Shown here piece after piece: positions 1 to 6,627 of a stretch of 32,278 bases of DNA (the first letter of the stretch is position 1; each line of letters opens with the position of its first letter). The stretch is from a virus, in IMG/VR virus record IMGVR_UViG_3300027759_000278, positions 1 to 32,278 of that record. One strand, given 5' to 3'. The notes below the pieces were generated by a model. It worked only from the letters and a program-made list of their open reading frames with translations. It was not told the DNA's origin and did not search any database. Made by a program: the position numbers and the translations under genes.

Positions 1-1
1 T

Positions 2-67
2 AACGACTCTATCGAAGCCCTTGACATCAAATACAAACTCGGCTACACCAAAACTCCCATCCAATGA
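2..67 (+). CDS. 3' end of a truncated gene, product unknown
   Basis: The window opens inside a reading frame (frame 2) that encodes about 21 residues ending in KTPIQ and stops at a TGA (65-67). That stop overlaps the ATG of the next gene as ATGA, which is the usual translational coupling in this phage. The start and the family lie outside the window, so no function can be given. Confidence 0.6.
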   Translation, partial: NDSIEALDIKYKLGYTKTPIQ

Positions 68-228
68 GCAATAAACCTAAAAACCCCAACACATCCGGTG
101 ACCGCACAAGCACCCGATACGACCTCCCCACAACAAACAACAAGGGACAGCCTCCCTCCGCCCCGGTGAAGGGCCGTGTATCGCCTGCCGACCTCGTCAA
201 ACAGGTTGATACCAAAAAGGGCAAGTAA
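64..228 (+). CDS. small basic hypothetical protein, 54 aa
   Basis: The ATG overlaps the preceding stop (ATGA) and the frame runs 54 codons to TAA. The product begins MSNKPKNPNTSGDRTSTRYD and is polar and lysine-rich, ending in KKGK; no membrane segment or known domain is visible. It is followed within ten bases by a GC-rich hairpin terminator, which marks it as the last gene of its transcript. The overlap and the terminator are the evidence that it is real; the function is unknown. Confidence 0.55.
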   Translation: MSNKPKNPNTSGDRTSTRYDLPTTNNKGQPPSAPVKGRVSPADLVKQVDTKKGK

Positions 229-235
229 CTAAACG

Positions 236-256
236 GGGGGCGCAAGCCCCCTTGTT
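236..256 (+). terminator. rho-independent terminator after the first operon
   Basis: GGGGGC (236-241) pairs with GCCCCC (246-251) around a GCAA tetraloop, followed by the T-rich stretch TTGTTATT. It sits between the stop at 228 and the next ATG at 278. A TTGACA box follows at once (258-263). Confidence 0.75.
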
Positions 257-277
257 ATTGACATAGCGCAAATACAA

Positions 278-793
278 ATGGCAGACCCTATCACATCCTC
301 GTCTCGCCCAAACGAAGTTTTTCAGTTTGGAATTACGCAGGCCGAAAAAATGGCCGTAGATTTAAACCGGGTGGCGGACATCAACGCTCTTTTTGAGGGG
401 CTTGATATGTCCATCAAGACAAGCGGTATGGAACTTGCCCTTGCCCGCACAGTTATTACGCGGTCTGTTCCCGGCCCTATGCTTGACGCAATGACCGCCA
501 GACAACTTTACGACAGCATTGTGCTTATTGCCATCCTCGCCGCACGGGGATATTATGATTTGGTGAAAGGCATTCGCCGGGAAGACAACAACGCAAAACA
601 GAAGTTTGAAAGCGTGATTTGGTTTGTAGACTCATCGGGTCAAAAACACTTGGCCGTAAATACTTGGATACCCGCTGGCCTATCCTCGGAGGAGCAGAAC
701 GCATTGCTTATTGTCCAGAAAAACTCGTTTGCCCGTATGGACGCAGAACTGAAGGAGCGTATCGTCGCCTCCCAGCGTGGCATCTACGGCTGA
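278..793 (+). CDS. hypothetical phage protein, 171 aa
   Basis: A 171-residue protein of mixed composition, predicted soluble, with no signal peptide. The middle (about residues 80-105) has an alternating hydrophobic stretch including LYDSIVLIAILAARGYYDL that looks like a buried helix. I do not recognise a family. The ATG lies 14 bases after a TTGACA box and has no Shine-Dalgarno sequence. The 3' end overlaps the next gene by 17 bases, so the two are probably translationally coupled. It belongs to the 278-2309 plus-strand cluster, whose later members carry the MARSY tag also found in the head module, so a virion or assembly role is possible but only inferred. Confidence 0.75.
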   Translation: MADPITSSSRPNEVFQFGITQAEKMAVDLNRVADINALFEGLDMSIKTSGMELALARTVITRSVPGPMLDAMTARQLYDSIVLIAILAARGYYDLVKGIRREDNNAKQKFESVIWFVDSSGQKHLAVNTWIPAGLSSEEQNALLIVQKNSFARMDAELKERIVASQRGIYG

Positions 794-1172
794 CCGGGAA
801 CTCCAGCGCGAACTGATAACCCTTGGTTCGCCCAGCACAATTGCACACGGGGCTGTCGTAGTATCTGGACAGGTAGACGGCGTATCTACTTTAGGTCAAG
901 TCCTTGTCGGTCTGCATCAAGGAGCCATTATCCTTACCGCTTTGCGTGCCTTGGAGCGTCGTGGTGGCTATATGGTGATGCTCCGGGTCATAGAGATAGC
1001 CGACCGATACAAAGTCCCCATACGCCTTACAGCGATGCCCTGCCCCGCAACAGCCGGGTTGCAGATGAGCAAAGACGCTCTTATCGCTTGGTATGGTAGG
1101 TTTGGGTTTGAGTTCGACCCGCACTACTCAACGAAGTTTGCTTGCCTTATCCGATACGCAAGGCACGATTGA
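777..1172 (+). CDS. GNAT-like acetyltransferase or degenerate GNAT fold protein
   Basis: 131 residues from a GTG start inside the end of the upstream gene; no in-frame ATG is available before residue 66. The C-terminal part contains LRVIEIADRYKVPIRLTAMP followed by LIAWYGRFGFEFD. This matches the beta4-alpha4 and terminal 'L..fY.r.GF' signature of GNAT N-acetyltransferases, an arrangement common in small phage GNAT proteins. The acetyl-CoA pyrophosphate loop (Q/RxxGxG/A) is not clear, so acetyl-CoA binding may be weak or lost. The substrate is unknown. The stop TGA is part of a TTGACA box (1169-1174) ahead of the next gene. The fold call is moderately sure; the activity is not established. 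Confidence 0.65.
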   Translation: MASTADRELQRELITLGSPSTIAHGAVVVSGQVDGVSTLGQVLVGLHQGAIILTALRALERRGGYMVMLRVIEIADRYKVPIRLTAMPCPATAGLQMSKDALIAWYGRFGFEFDPHYSTKFACLIRYARHD

Positions 1173-1187
1173 CAATTCACCACGACT

Positions 1188-1889
1188 ATGGCCCGGTCAT
1201 ACAACAAATCCTCCAGCGCAAACAGCGTCCGCTCCGACTTGCCTTCCGGTTCAACCACTTCGCCCAATGAGCGACTTGGTCGCGTCAGCGAACTGAAGTC
1301 CGGCTCCGTCCCCGATGATGTGATGGCGTTCATAGAGAACACCGATGTGGGTGGTATGTATGACAATCTGGAAGAAGCCGCTCACAGGGCAAAAGAGGAG
1401 TTCCTTGATTACATTAATGAAAAGTTTGGGGACGAGCGCGACCCAGACGGAGAAAGCAAAACTTTTGGATTGAACGCTTTCGTTAAGGCTTCCGACGGAT
1501 TTATATACCGGGTAGCCTTTGAGTCAGAGTTTACTCTAAATGGAAGCCGAACGGATTATGACGACCCGAATGAGGCAGACGGAAAGTCCTTCAGAGTTAC
1601 CAAAATAAAGCCCCTACCCGGAGCAGACTTGGATAATGACGGCGAGTTTGTAAATCGAGCCAAGGTTGTCGCCAACAATGAAGACGCTATTCGGACTCTC
1701 CGCACGGCGGCTGGCCCGGTGGGCAGGGAAAGAACCGAAGCAGAAATCCGTCGCAACGATGAGCGTGTCGCCTACCATCAAAACATAATTGACAGACAGA
1801 AAAGCAAGTATCCAGAATTAACAACGCCGGAAGTTATTGATGCGTGGCGCAAAGCACCCAAAACCAAGGGCGGGCTTTACTACGCTTAA
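1188..1889 (+). CDS. MARSY-tagged hypothetical protein, possibly virion-associated
   Basis: 233 residues starting MARSYNKSSSANSVRSD, a Ser/Arg-rich tail that closely resembles the start of the next gene (MARSYSSSTSRVARSD) and of the gene before the capsid gene (MARSYGGRGGESVRR). The rest is acidic and soluble: an N-terminal helical part (about 50-80), a beta-rich central part (about 90-155), and a charged helical C-terminus rich in Arg/Glu (about 170-215). No known domain is recognised. There is no Shine-Dalgarno sequence; the leader ends cacgact-ATG. The shared tag across unrelated proteins suggests a common targeting or assembly signal, which is inference only. Confidence 0.8.
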   Translation: MARSYNKSSSANSVRSDLPSGSTTSPNERLGRVSELKSGSVPDDVMAFIENTDVGGMYDNLEEAAHRAKEEFLDYINEKFGDERDPDGESKTFGLNAFVKASDGFIYRVAFESEFTLNGSRTDYDDPNEADGKSFRVTKIKPLPGADLDNDGEFVNRAKVVANNEDAIRTLRTAAGPVGRERTEAEIRRNDERVAYHQNIIDRQKSKYPELTTPEVIDAWRKAPKTKGGLYYA

Positions 1890-1898
1890 CGCTAACTG

Positions 1899-2309
1899 AT
1901 GGCCCGGTCTTATTCCTCATCCACGAGTCGTGTGGCTCGTTCAGACTTCCGTTCTATGGGAATGTCCGTGCGTGGAGGGGCTACCCGACCAGCATCCGCA
2001 GAACAAGACAGCAATAGGTCAAGGTTTCAGATGGCTTACGGGCTTGGTGGCAACGAAACTCCCCGGCTTGATGTTGGGGCTTTTTTGCGGGACGACCCAG
2101 AAGCAACGCTTAAGTCTATTGTGCTGGAGGGCGACAGCCTAACGCTGGGCGGAGAAGGGGGCTACAAGGTCGTATCGGTCAACGACAAGTCCGTGACTGC
2201 CTCAAGGGGCGCAAGCGACTCCATACGCCTCGTGGTGGGTCGGGATGGCTCTGGGCAAGCCGTGGGGCTTAAGAAAGCCGGGACTACGGACTACGCCGAC
2301 TTCGGCTGA
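1899..2309 (+). CDS. MARSY-tagged hypothetical protein, 136 aa
   Basis: 136 residues beginning MARSYSSSTSRVARSDF. After the basic Ser/Arg-rich start (residues 1-40) comes a compact beta-rich part with many Gly and Asp residues (about 65-136), for example LTLGGEGGYKVVSVNDKSVT. This looks like a small beta-barrel or decoration-type fold, but no family is recognised. It follows the other MARSY gene after ten bases and is the last plus-strand gene before convergent minus-strand genes begin at 2320. No clear terminator is seen in the 10-base gap. Confidence 0.75.
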   Translation: MARSYSSSTSRVARSDFRSMGMSVRGGATRPASAEQDSNRSRFQMAYGLGGNETPRLDVGAFLRDDPEATLKSIVLEGDSLTLGGEGGYKVVSVNDKSVTASRGASDSIRLVVGRDGSGQAVGLKKAGTTDYADFG

Positions 2310-2319
2310 CGCACCACAG

Positions 2320-2580
2320 TTAGAACCCGATAGGTCTGTGCATTTTGGGCGTTTGAAACTCAATCGTCCTGTCCGGGTCGATAAGCCAATTCACATTGCC
2401 CTTACAGCCCTTACAAATGCTAACCCCACGCCACAGTCTTGCTCCGGGAGGCGTTTGAAAAACGCTTTGGTTGTCCCAATTATACCCACCGCAGTTGGGG
2501 CATAAAAACTTGGGATGCACTCTTTGGACGGATATTAATTCCTCCTCGGAGTAATCTTTCTTGTCAAACTTGGGAGCCAT
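2320..2580 (-). CDS. small zinc-ribbon protein
   Basis: 86 residues with two CxxC pairs, CPNC (27-30) and CKGC (56-59), spaced like a zinc ribbon, so one structural zinc is expected. After the second knuckle comes NWLIDPDRTIEFQ. The gene at 27492-27722 encodes the same layout (CPKC, CLTC, then a W-x-I-N-PD-x-x-VEYQ stretch), so the two are paralogues at opposite ends of the window. It is the last gene of the minus-strand run from 3373. Such ribbons often bind nucleic acid or act as protein adaptors; the actual role is unknown. Confidence 0.75.
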   Translation of the reverse strand: MAPKFDKKDYSEEELISVQRVHPKFLCPNCGGYNWDNQSVFQTPPGARLWRGVSICKGCKGNVNWLIDPDRTIEFQTPKMHRPIGF

Positions 2581-2664
2581 CGAGGAGTCAATGTCCGGTA
2601 GCCGTCTTACGACGCAAGCCGGAACTCTCTTTGCGCAATGTCAATGAGAGGGTGGTTAGCCCAC

Positions 2665-2946
2665 TCACGAGTCGTAAGTCTTCTGGTTCATCCGATGGAT
2701 GACATACTTAACCTTGTATTTCTTTGACCAGAGAACTTTTGGGTAGCCCATATCCATCAAGCGAGCGGACGACAGATGTTGCCAGCAATCCGGGAGGGGC
2801 ATCTTGCCCTCACGCATCATAGTGACGAAGTCATCACCCGATAGGATAGTCGTGCTTGCCTTGGGAGGCGTAAGGTTAACCAGCAAACTTGGCTTGACCG
2901 GGGAGAGCGGTGCAGAGGTGTTGGCGTTGAACTTGAAGATAGTCAT
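2665..2946 (-). CDS. hypothetical protein, 93 aa
   Basis: 93 residues. The N-terminal third is Pro/Ser/Thr-rich and probably disordered (SAPLSPVKPS). The rest contains DDFVTMMREGKMPLPDCW, then a basic C-terminus (VLWSKKYKVKYVIHRMN). No recognised domain. Its ATG overlaps the stop of the upstream gene (2943-2946), showing translational coupling in the four-gene minus-strand operon 3373-2320. An 84-base gap to the next gene holds nothing recognisable. Confidence 0.65.
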   Translation of the reverse strand: MTIFKFNANTSAPLSPVKPSLLVNLTPPKASTTILSGDDFVTMMREGKMPLPDCWQHLSSARLMDMGYPKVLWSKKYKVKYVIHRMNQKTYDS

Positions 2947-3167
2947 CGTGTGATATGTGGAATGGTCGTGTCGGGAATGAGACTGACATTGGCATCGGTG
3001 TCCGTCAAGCGGACTCGCACAGGTTGCTCCATATCTCCGTGGGCGATAGCCCTTGCGGTAGCGCGAACCAGCCGGGCTTCATCGGGCTTAAGGGTCTTGA
3101 AGGAGCAAATGACTCCCCAGCACTCAAGGTTGTCCCTGTGTGCCGTGATAGGCTTAATGTGCTTCAC
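2943..3167 (-). CDS. hypothetical protein, 74 aa
   Basis: 74 residues, beginning MKHIKPITAHRDNLECWGV, with the core CSFKTLKPDEARLVRATARA resembling a helix-rich small domain. No family recognised. Both ends overlap neighbours by four bases (ATGA at 2943-2946 and 3164-3167), which is strong evidence that the frame is translated as part of an operon. Confidence 0.65.
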   Translation of the reverse strand: MKHIKPITAHRDNLECWGVICSFKTLKPDEARLVRATARAIAHGDMEQPVRVRLTDTDANVSLIPDTTIPHITR

Positions 3168-3373
3168 GGGAGCGGGACTTCAGTCGTTCCCTCCCACGGG
3201 GCTTTACGCTGTTCGTAGCAAGCAAGGTCGGCGTTCGTAGCCGCGATGTTCTGCACCTTATGCCGGAGGATGCTCTGGGCTTCCATCTGGCTGTCGGCTT
3301 TGACATCGAGGTATACGACAAGAGTCATCGAGACTTTGTGCGTTTGCTTAATTTCTTTGGGTGTAGGTTTCAT
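3164..3373 (-). CDS. hypothetical protein, 69 aa, first gene of operon
   Basis: 69 residues with an N-terminal basic segment, then VSMTLVVYLDVKADSQMEAQ, which fits a beta strand followed by a helix; no domain is recognised. The start is set by a minus-strand promoter-like site at 3395-3422 and by the leader ending acgcat-ATG, the same C/A-rich, SD-less leader seen ahead of most small genes here. It overlaps the next gene by four bases. Confidence 0.65.
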   Translation of the reverse strand: MKPTPKEIKQTHKVSMTLVVYLDVKADSQMEAQSILRHKVQNIAATNADLACYEQRKAPWEGTTEVPLP

Positions 3374-3394
3374 ATGCGTGTATCGTTTGGTAAT

Positions 3395-3422
3395 GTTGTA
3401 AGCGAACGCTTGGGAATGTCAA
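3395..3422 (-). promoter_or_regulatory. promoter for the 3373-2320 operon
   Basis: On the minus strand TTGACA (3422-3417) is followed after 16 bases by TACAAC (3400-3395). The ATG of the first gene lies about 20 bases further on. Confidence 0.55.
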
Positions 3423-3437
3423 GCGGGTATTTGTGAC

Positions 3438-3468
3438 AAAAAAGCCGGGGGCTTTCGCCCCCAGCCGT
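3438..3468 (-). terminator. terminator downstream of the DUF932 gene
   Basis: On the minus strand GGGGGC and GCCCCC pair around a GAAA tetraloop. The stem extends by three further pairs (GCU with GGC) and is followed directly by six T residues. It lies about 15 bases after the stop of the gene ending at 3483 and just upstream of the next minus-strand promoter. Confidence 0.85.
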
Positions 3469-3482
3469 TCGTGTCGCTCGTG

Positions 3483-4352
3483 TCAGTTCAGTTTGACGAG
3501 CAGGTCTTGGATGCCGTTGCCGTTGCGCATCGCCTTGGTGAAGGCTTGGAGGATGCCGGAGTTAACACGCTCCGCCAACTCGAAACGCTTGCCCTCGACC
3601 CGGTGAGTGAGGTGTTGCGTGGCGGCGTTGTATAAGTTCCACAAGTTCCTCTGGCGGTCTTCGTGGTAAGTCGGATTGCTCCACACGGACTCGATGCCTT
3701 CCTTCTGGCGGTCAGTCATAACCTTACGCTTCACCAGATTGTCGAGGACAGTAATGCCCTGCGGGGTAGTGAGAGCCGTGTCAGACATAGCGGACAGCAC
3801 CGGGACAGCGTCTTGGAAGGTCTTCAGAGCCGAGTCAAAGCCACGGGAGACGAACTCCATATCCAGCGACGAGGTGTGCTTACGGGTCATACCGATAGCG
3901 TTCACCGGGATGGCAAGGCCGTTAGAACAGATGAGGCGGAACATTCCCGTGAGGAATGAGGCCCGGAGGCTCCCGTCAAAACTGTTCTGCACCTTAAGGC
4001 GGAAGGTCAAGTCCTGCCCAGCGACTCGCGCACCGAGTTCGGGGAAGTCGTAGATGGCTCGCGCCCTTGCACCGCCCTTGGAGACGACAGCCTTGCGGGT
4101 GAAGTTGGAGAAGCCCTTCGACTTGAACAAGTCTTCCGACTTTTCAAAGAGGTAGGAGTTCTGGCAGACTTCGTAGCGTTCGGTGACGCAACCCAGAACC
4201 TCATTGTTGTCCGTGCGGACATTAGCGAGGAAGCGGGTGCGAGTGCCGTCCGGGAGGTGGAACGGAACCTGCTCGACCCTGTAGTCGAACTTGTCGGTCT
4301 GGCGTTCGTCGCTCTCGTCGAGGACAGCCGGGATGTTATTGATAGGACTCAT
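3483..4352 (-). CDS. DUF932 family protein (phage/plasmid type)
   Basis: 289 residues. The signature stretches are LPDGTRTRFLANVRTDNNEV, VTERYEVCQNSYLFE, a central LKVQNSFDGS and FRLICSNGLAIP, which I recognise as DUF932 (the phage/plasmid-like family also modelled as TIGR03299). The family is common on plasmids and phages and its biochemical role is undefined. I chose the ATG at 4352 because the family begins there and the leader is the usual C/A-rich acacatacacaat-ATG; the longer frame to 4526 would run through a small membrane-peptide frame and a hairpin. It ends in a strong terminator (3438-3468). Confidence 0.88.
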   Translation of the reverse strand: MSPINNIPAVLDESDERQTDKFDYRVEQVPFHLPDGTRTRFLANVRTDNNEVLGCVTERYEVCQNSYLFEKSEDLFKSKGFSNFTRKAVVSKGGARARAIYDFPELGARVAGQDLTFRLKVQNSFDGSLRASFLTGMFRLICSNGLAIPVNAIGMTRKHTSSLDMEFVSRGFDSALKTFQDAVPVLSAMSDTALTTPQGITVLDNLVKRKVMTDRQKEGIESVWSNPTYHEDRQRNLWNLYNAATQHLTHRVEGKRFELAERVNSGILQAFTKAMRNGNGIQDLLVKLN

Positions 4353-4393
4353 ATTGTGTATGTGTTTTTTGGTTTGGTTTGGTGTGGGTGAAA

Positions 4394-4471
4394 TTAGAGC
4401 GAGGCGACAATGGCACAGAGAAGCCCGGCGCAAAGCGTAAGGAAGAACAGGCAGGTAAGGAAGAAGGACAT
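4394..4471 (-). CDS. 25-residue hydrophobic membrane peptide
   Basis: A short frame, MSFFLTCLFFLTLCAGLLCA and then IVASL, lies alone in the 183-base gap between two well-supported minus-strand genes, in a different frame from the start of the DUF932 gene. It is almost entirely hydrophobic and would make one transmembrane helix, with no charged residue at all. An open frame of this length could arise by chance; the argument for it is its composition and its position filling the gap. Possible roles include a small membrane effector or holin-like peptide, but none is shown. Confidence 0.4.
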   Translation of the reverse strand: MSFFLTCLFFLTLCAGLLCAIVASL

Positions 4472-4504
4472 AAAGAAGTGGTAGAGAAAAGTTTTCAAGG
4501 AAGT

Positions 4505-4528
4505 GGGCGGGGGCTTTCGCCCCCACCC
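4505..4528 (-). other. intergenic GC-rich hairpin without T-tract
   Basis: GGGGGC (4509-4514) and GCCCCC (4519-4524) form a stem with a 4-base loop that reads GAAA on the minus strand, extended by GGG/CCC. The core is identical to the hairpin of the terminator at 3438-3468. It lies just after the stop at 4536, but no T-run follows in the minus-strand direction, so it is more likely a partial terminator, attenuator or mRNA 3'-end protector. Confidence 0.6.
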
Positions 4529-4535
4529 GGTTTGA

Positions 4536-5066
4536 TTAAGCAACCTCTCCGTTGAAGGAGATAAGGTTGGCTTCCTTGATGGTGATAACCTCGACCGGGG
4601 CTTTGTCAGCCTTGGCTTCCGAGCGAGCGGAAGGGATGAGGTGGGTTTCAAACTCCTCACGGGAGACTTCTACGCCGTTCACCGAGAAGGTGACGCTCAT
4701 CACCTTGCCAGAGGCGACAGTCAAGCGGAGGAAGTTTTCGCCCTTGTGAGCGATGACGAAGGGGAAGTTAACCCATTCGCCCCAAGCGAGGGGCTGGACT
4801 TCACCACGCTCGTTAGAGGCGATGCCTTCCTTGACCGAGGAGATGTTGGCGAAGTTGATGCCAGCGCGGAAGACTCCGGTGGTCACCTTCTCCAGCATCA
4901 CGCCCTTGGAGGACGCGGCGGGCTTGGGGTTGGACTTGAAGGTCACCGAGGCGAACTGACCCTTGCAGGACAGGAAGGCGGTGAGGGCGGTGTTGATGGC
5001 GGGCGTGTTCATATTGTTGTGCGTGTTGTTAGTGGAGGTGGAATTATCGGGCGTGTTGTTATTCAT
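4536..5066 (-). CDS. hypothetical protein, 176 aa, Asn/Thr-rich N-terminus
   Basis: 176 residues. The first 18 residues (MNNNTPDNSTSTNNTHNN) are low-complexity and a second in-frame Met at 5012 has an equally typical leader, so a 158-residue form is possible. The rest looks like a beta-rich single domain with QFASVTFKS, FRAGINFANISS, WVNFPFVIAHKGENFLRL and MSVTFSVNGVEVSREEFE. No family is recognised. It is the first gene of the minus-strand run that continues to the DUF932 gene. A promoter-like site lies at 5088-5116, giving a leader of only about 15-20 bases. Confidence 0.75.
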   Translation of the reverse strand: MNNNTPDNSTSTNNTHNNMNTPAINTALTAFLSCKGQFASVTFKSNPKPAASSKGVMLEKVTTGVFRAGINFANISSVKEGIASNERGEVQPLAWGEWVNFPFVIAHKGENFLRLTVASGKVMSVTFSVNGVEVSREEFETHLIPSARSEAKADKAPVEVITIKEANLISFNGEVA

Positions 5067-5087
5067 ATGTCGTGGTTGAGTGAAATC

Positions 5088-5116
5088 ATTAGAGCAAATG
5101 GAATTAAGTTTGTCGA
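5088..5116 (-). promoter_or_regulatory. promoter of the 5066-3483 operon
   Basis: On the minus strand TCGACA (5116-5111), a 17-base spacer and TCTAAT (5093-5088) match a sigma-70 type promoter, with the ATG at 5066. Confidence 0.55.
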
Positions 5117-5144
5117 TACGAAAGTTTATTTATTTAAAGATAGT

Positions 5145-5177
5145 TGCAAGTGCTTGCGTATCAACGACTTACAAAAG
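5145..5177. promoter_or_regulatory. possible operator: palindrome plus conserved CAACGACTTA box
   Basis: The gap between divergent genes (5067-5286) holds the inverted repeat GCAAG-TG-CTTGC (about 5146-5157), followed by TATCAACGACTTACAAAAG (5159-5177). An inverted copy of the second element with one mismatch (18 of 19) lies at 12469-12487, ahead of the long RNA. A shorter one (CAACGACTTA) lies at 9720-9729, just before the small terminase gene. All three are at transcript boundaries, which suggests a regulator-binding site. Confidence 0.4.
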
Positions 5178-5286
5178 CATCCTACACCCAAAAACAAAAG
5201 GCTACAGCAAGACTTTTCCAAGTTCGCAGGAAAAATCCGCAGAAATATGCCCTTGCCACAAGCCCGGATAAAACGACAACAGACGA

Positions 5287-5646
5287 ATGAAGCGAACCCC
5301 GCTAAAGCGTAAATCACCAATGCAGGCACACAAAAAGTTGAACGCTGGTTCACCCTTGCGTAGCAAAAATACGCTAAAGACGCATCGACCAATGCGACGG
5401 GTCAGCAAGTCCCGGCAAAAGGAAAACAAACTCTATACGCAGGTGCGCAAGGAATACATCCTTATACATCCACGATGCCAAGTGTGTGAGGTTCACCCCT
5501 CTACGGATATTCATCATCGCCGTGGGCGATGGAAGTCGCGCCTTACTGATGCTACATACTTCCTTGCCGTCTGCCGGGTCTGCCACGACAAGATACACCA
5601 CAACCCGGATTGGGCATACGCCACGGGACTAATGTTGCCACGCTAA
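5287..5646 (+). CDS. HNH endonuclease
   Basis: 119 residues. The N-terminus is strongly basic (MKRTPLKRKSPMQAHKKL), as in many phage HNH proteins. Zinc-binding CxxC pairs at C64/C67 and C96/C99 flank the DIHHRRGR motif (D74, H76, H77), and the final helix carries DKIHHNPDWA. This is the HNH layout: first His pair for metal and catalysis, then the helix with Asn and His. Such enzymes nick or cut DNA, and stand-alone versions in phages often assist packaging or act as mobile endonucleases. Here it opens the replication cluster rather than sitting beside the terminase. All key residues look intact. Confidence 0.88.
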   Translation: MKRTPLKRKSPMQAHKKLNAGSPLRSKNTLKTHRPMRRVSKSRQKENKLYTQVRKEYILIHPRCQVCEVHPSTDIHHRRGRWKSRLTDATYFLAVCRVCHDKIHHNPDWAYATGLMLPR

Positions 5647-5657
5647 CCACATTGCCC

Positions 5658-5686
5658 TTGACACCACCCCCGTCATCACCCATACC
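5658..5686 (+). promoter_or_regulatory. TTGACA-N17-CATACC promoter
   Basis: TTGACA (5658-5663) and CATACC (5681-5686) are 17 bases apart, 25 bases before the ATG at 5712. The same pair of boxes with the same spacing recurs ahead of several other small genes in this window. Confidence 0.55.
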
Positions 5687-5711
5687 AATTTACCTCCAAC
5701 CAATCATCACT

Positions 5712-6074
5712 ATGGAAAGACACGAGTTAGACCACGGCGACCTTTGTCGCGTAACCAACGGAAAGTTTGCCGAGAAGAAAGTTCTCATCATCAAGGCGGG
5801 CATCCAAACCAAGTTTGGCATCAAGGCCATCACAGTCGAATACCACGACAAGGGTTCCGTCGAGTCGGGTGAGAAGATTTGGGTATCCCCCGACCAACTC
5901 GCTTTCCTCGGCGAGCAAGACCTTGAAACCGCCGGGGCGGTCAAGGAAGCAGACTTCCAAGAGTGGAAGGCCCGCAAGAACGCAGGCGTTCCTACCAAGC
6001 CCTCGTTCAACAATCCTCGCAAGCCGTGGATGAAGAAGAAGTCCGATGGAGAGTCGGACGATGTCTCGTTTTGA
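5712..6074 (+). CDS. hypothetical protein, 120 aa, KOW-like N-terminus possible
   Basis: 120 residues. I chose the ATG at 5712 because the promoter at 5658-5686 and the leader (ccaatcatcact-ATG) place it there; the longer open frame would overlap the HNH gene. Residues 8-55 (HGDLCRVTNGKFAEKKVLII, then VEYHDKGSVESGEKIWVSPD) resemble a small SH3-like or KOW-type beta-barrel, but this is only a pattern impression. The C-terminus is basic and Pro/Lys-rich (PRKPWMKKKSDG). It overlaps the next gene by 14 bases. Confidence 0.75.
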   Translation: MERHELDHGDLCRVTNGKFAEKKVLIIKAGIQTKFGIKAITVEYHDKGSVESGEKIWVSPDQLAFLGEQDLETAGAVKEADFQEWKARKNAGVPTKPSFNNPRKPWMKKKSDGESDDVSF

Positions 6075-6555
6075 GGTCAAGATAGAAGACTACCAGAAGG
6101 AGATTGAGGAAGGGTCGGGCTACGAGTTCGCATCCTCCCAGCCATCGGAGACGATGGTGACTGTCGTCTGCACCCCAAGACCGGGTGTGGTTACCCCTCC
6201 ATTGCGGATTGAGTATCACGCCGTGCATCGCCCTCTCCAGAGCGAGGTAATCGTCCACGCTTCAATCCGTGACCTATCCGGGGCTAACAAGTTTGCTACA
6301 CGCCAAGATACTTTCTCTTTCAAGGCATCAGCCCGTATGTCGGATGTGAACCCGTGGATTGCTCTGACCCGAATGAAGCAGTCGGATATGGCTCACGAGG
6401 CAGGCTTGCCCAAAGGCCCTGCGTCAGCCGCGTTCTCATACGCTATGCCCATTGTGTGGGCAGGCGTTCGCATCGGGCTTGAGATACAGCACGAGAAGAA
6501 GTCGCGCCGAAAGGATATCAAGGATGGCGGGTTGTTTGATGTTGATGCGGTCTGA
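6061..6555 (+). CDS. hypothetical protein, 164 aa
   Basis: 164 residues from ATG 6061 (MSRFEVKIEDYQKEIEEGSG); another in-frame ATG at 6046 would add five residues. The frame overlaps the upstream gene. The first half is beta-rich (MVTVVCTPRPG, LRIEYHAVHRPLQSEVIVHA), the second half helical, with an amphipathic stretch around AFSYAMPIVWAGVRIGLEIQ and a basic end. No family is recognised. It lies directly upstream of the primase-helicase, so a replication accessory role is possible. Confidence 0.72.
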   Translation: MSRFEVKIEDYQKEIEEGSGYEFASSQPSETMVTVVCTPRPGVVTPPLRIEYHAVHRPLQSEVIVHASIRDLSGANKFATRQDTFSFKASARMSDVNPWIALTRMKQSDMAHEAGLPKGPASAAFSYAMPIVWAGVRIGLEIQHEKKSRRKDIKDGGLFDVDAV

Positions 6556-6575
6556 AAATTATTTCACTTAACAGG

Positions 6576-6603
6576 TTGACAGGGTAGCAAAACCCGGCAT
6601 ATC
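6576..6603 (+). promoter_or_regulatory. promoter of the primase-helicase gene
   Basis: TTGACA (6576-6581) is followed after 16 bases by CATATC (6598-6603). Transcription would begin near 6610, after the GTG at 6604. This favours the ATG at 6628 as the true start of the following gene. Confidence 0.5.
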
Positions 6604-6627
6604 GTGTGTCCCCGACACGCACACCAA

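Noticed and set aside
4641-5312. 223-residue plus-strand frame
   Set aside because: Antisense to the well-supported 4536-5066 gene and running through the divergent promoter region; composition is Gly/Val-rich as in shadow frames.
6604-6627. GTG start for the primase-helicase
   Set aside because: It would start upstream of the predicted transcription start, and the ATG at 6628 is followed immediately by the conserved helical module.
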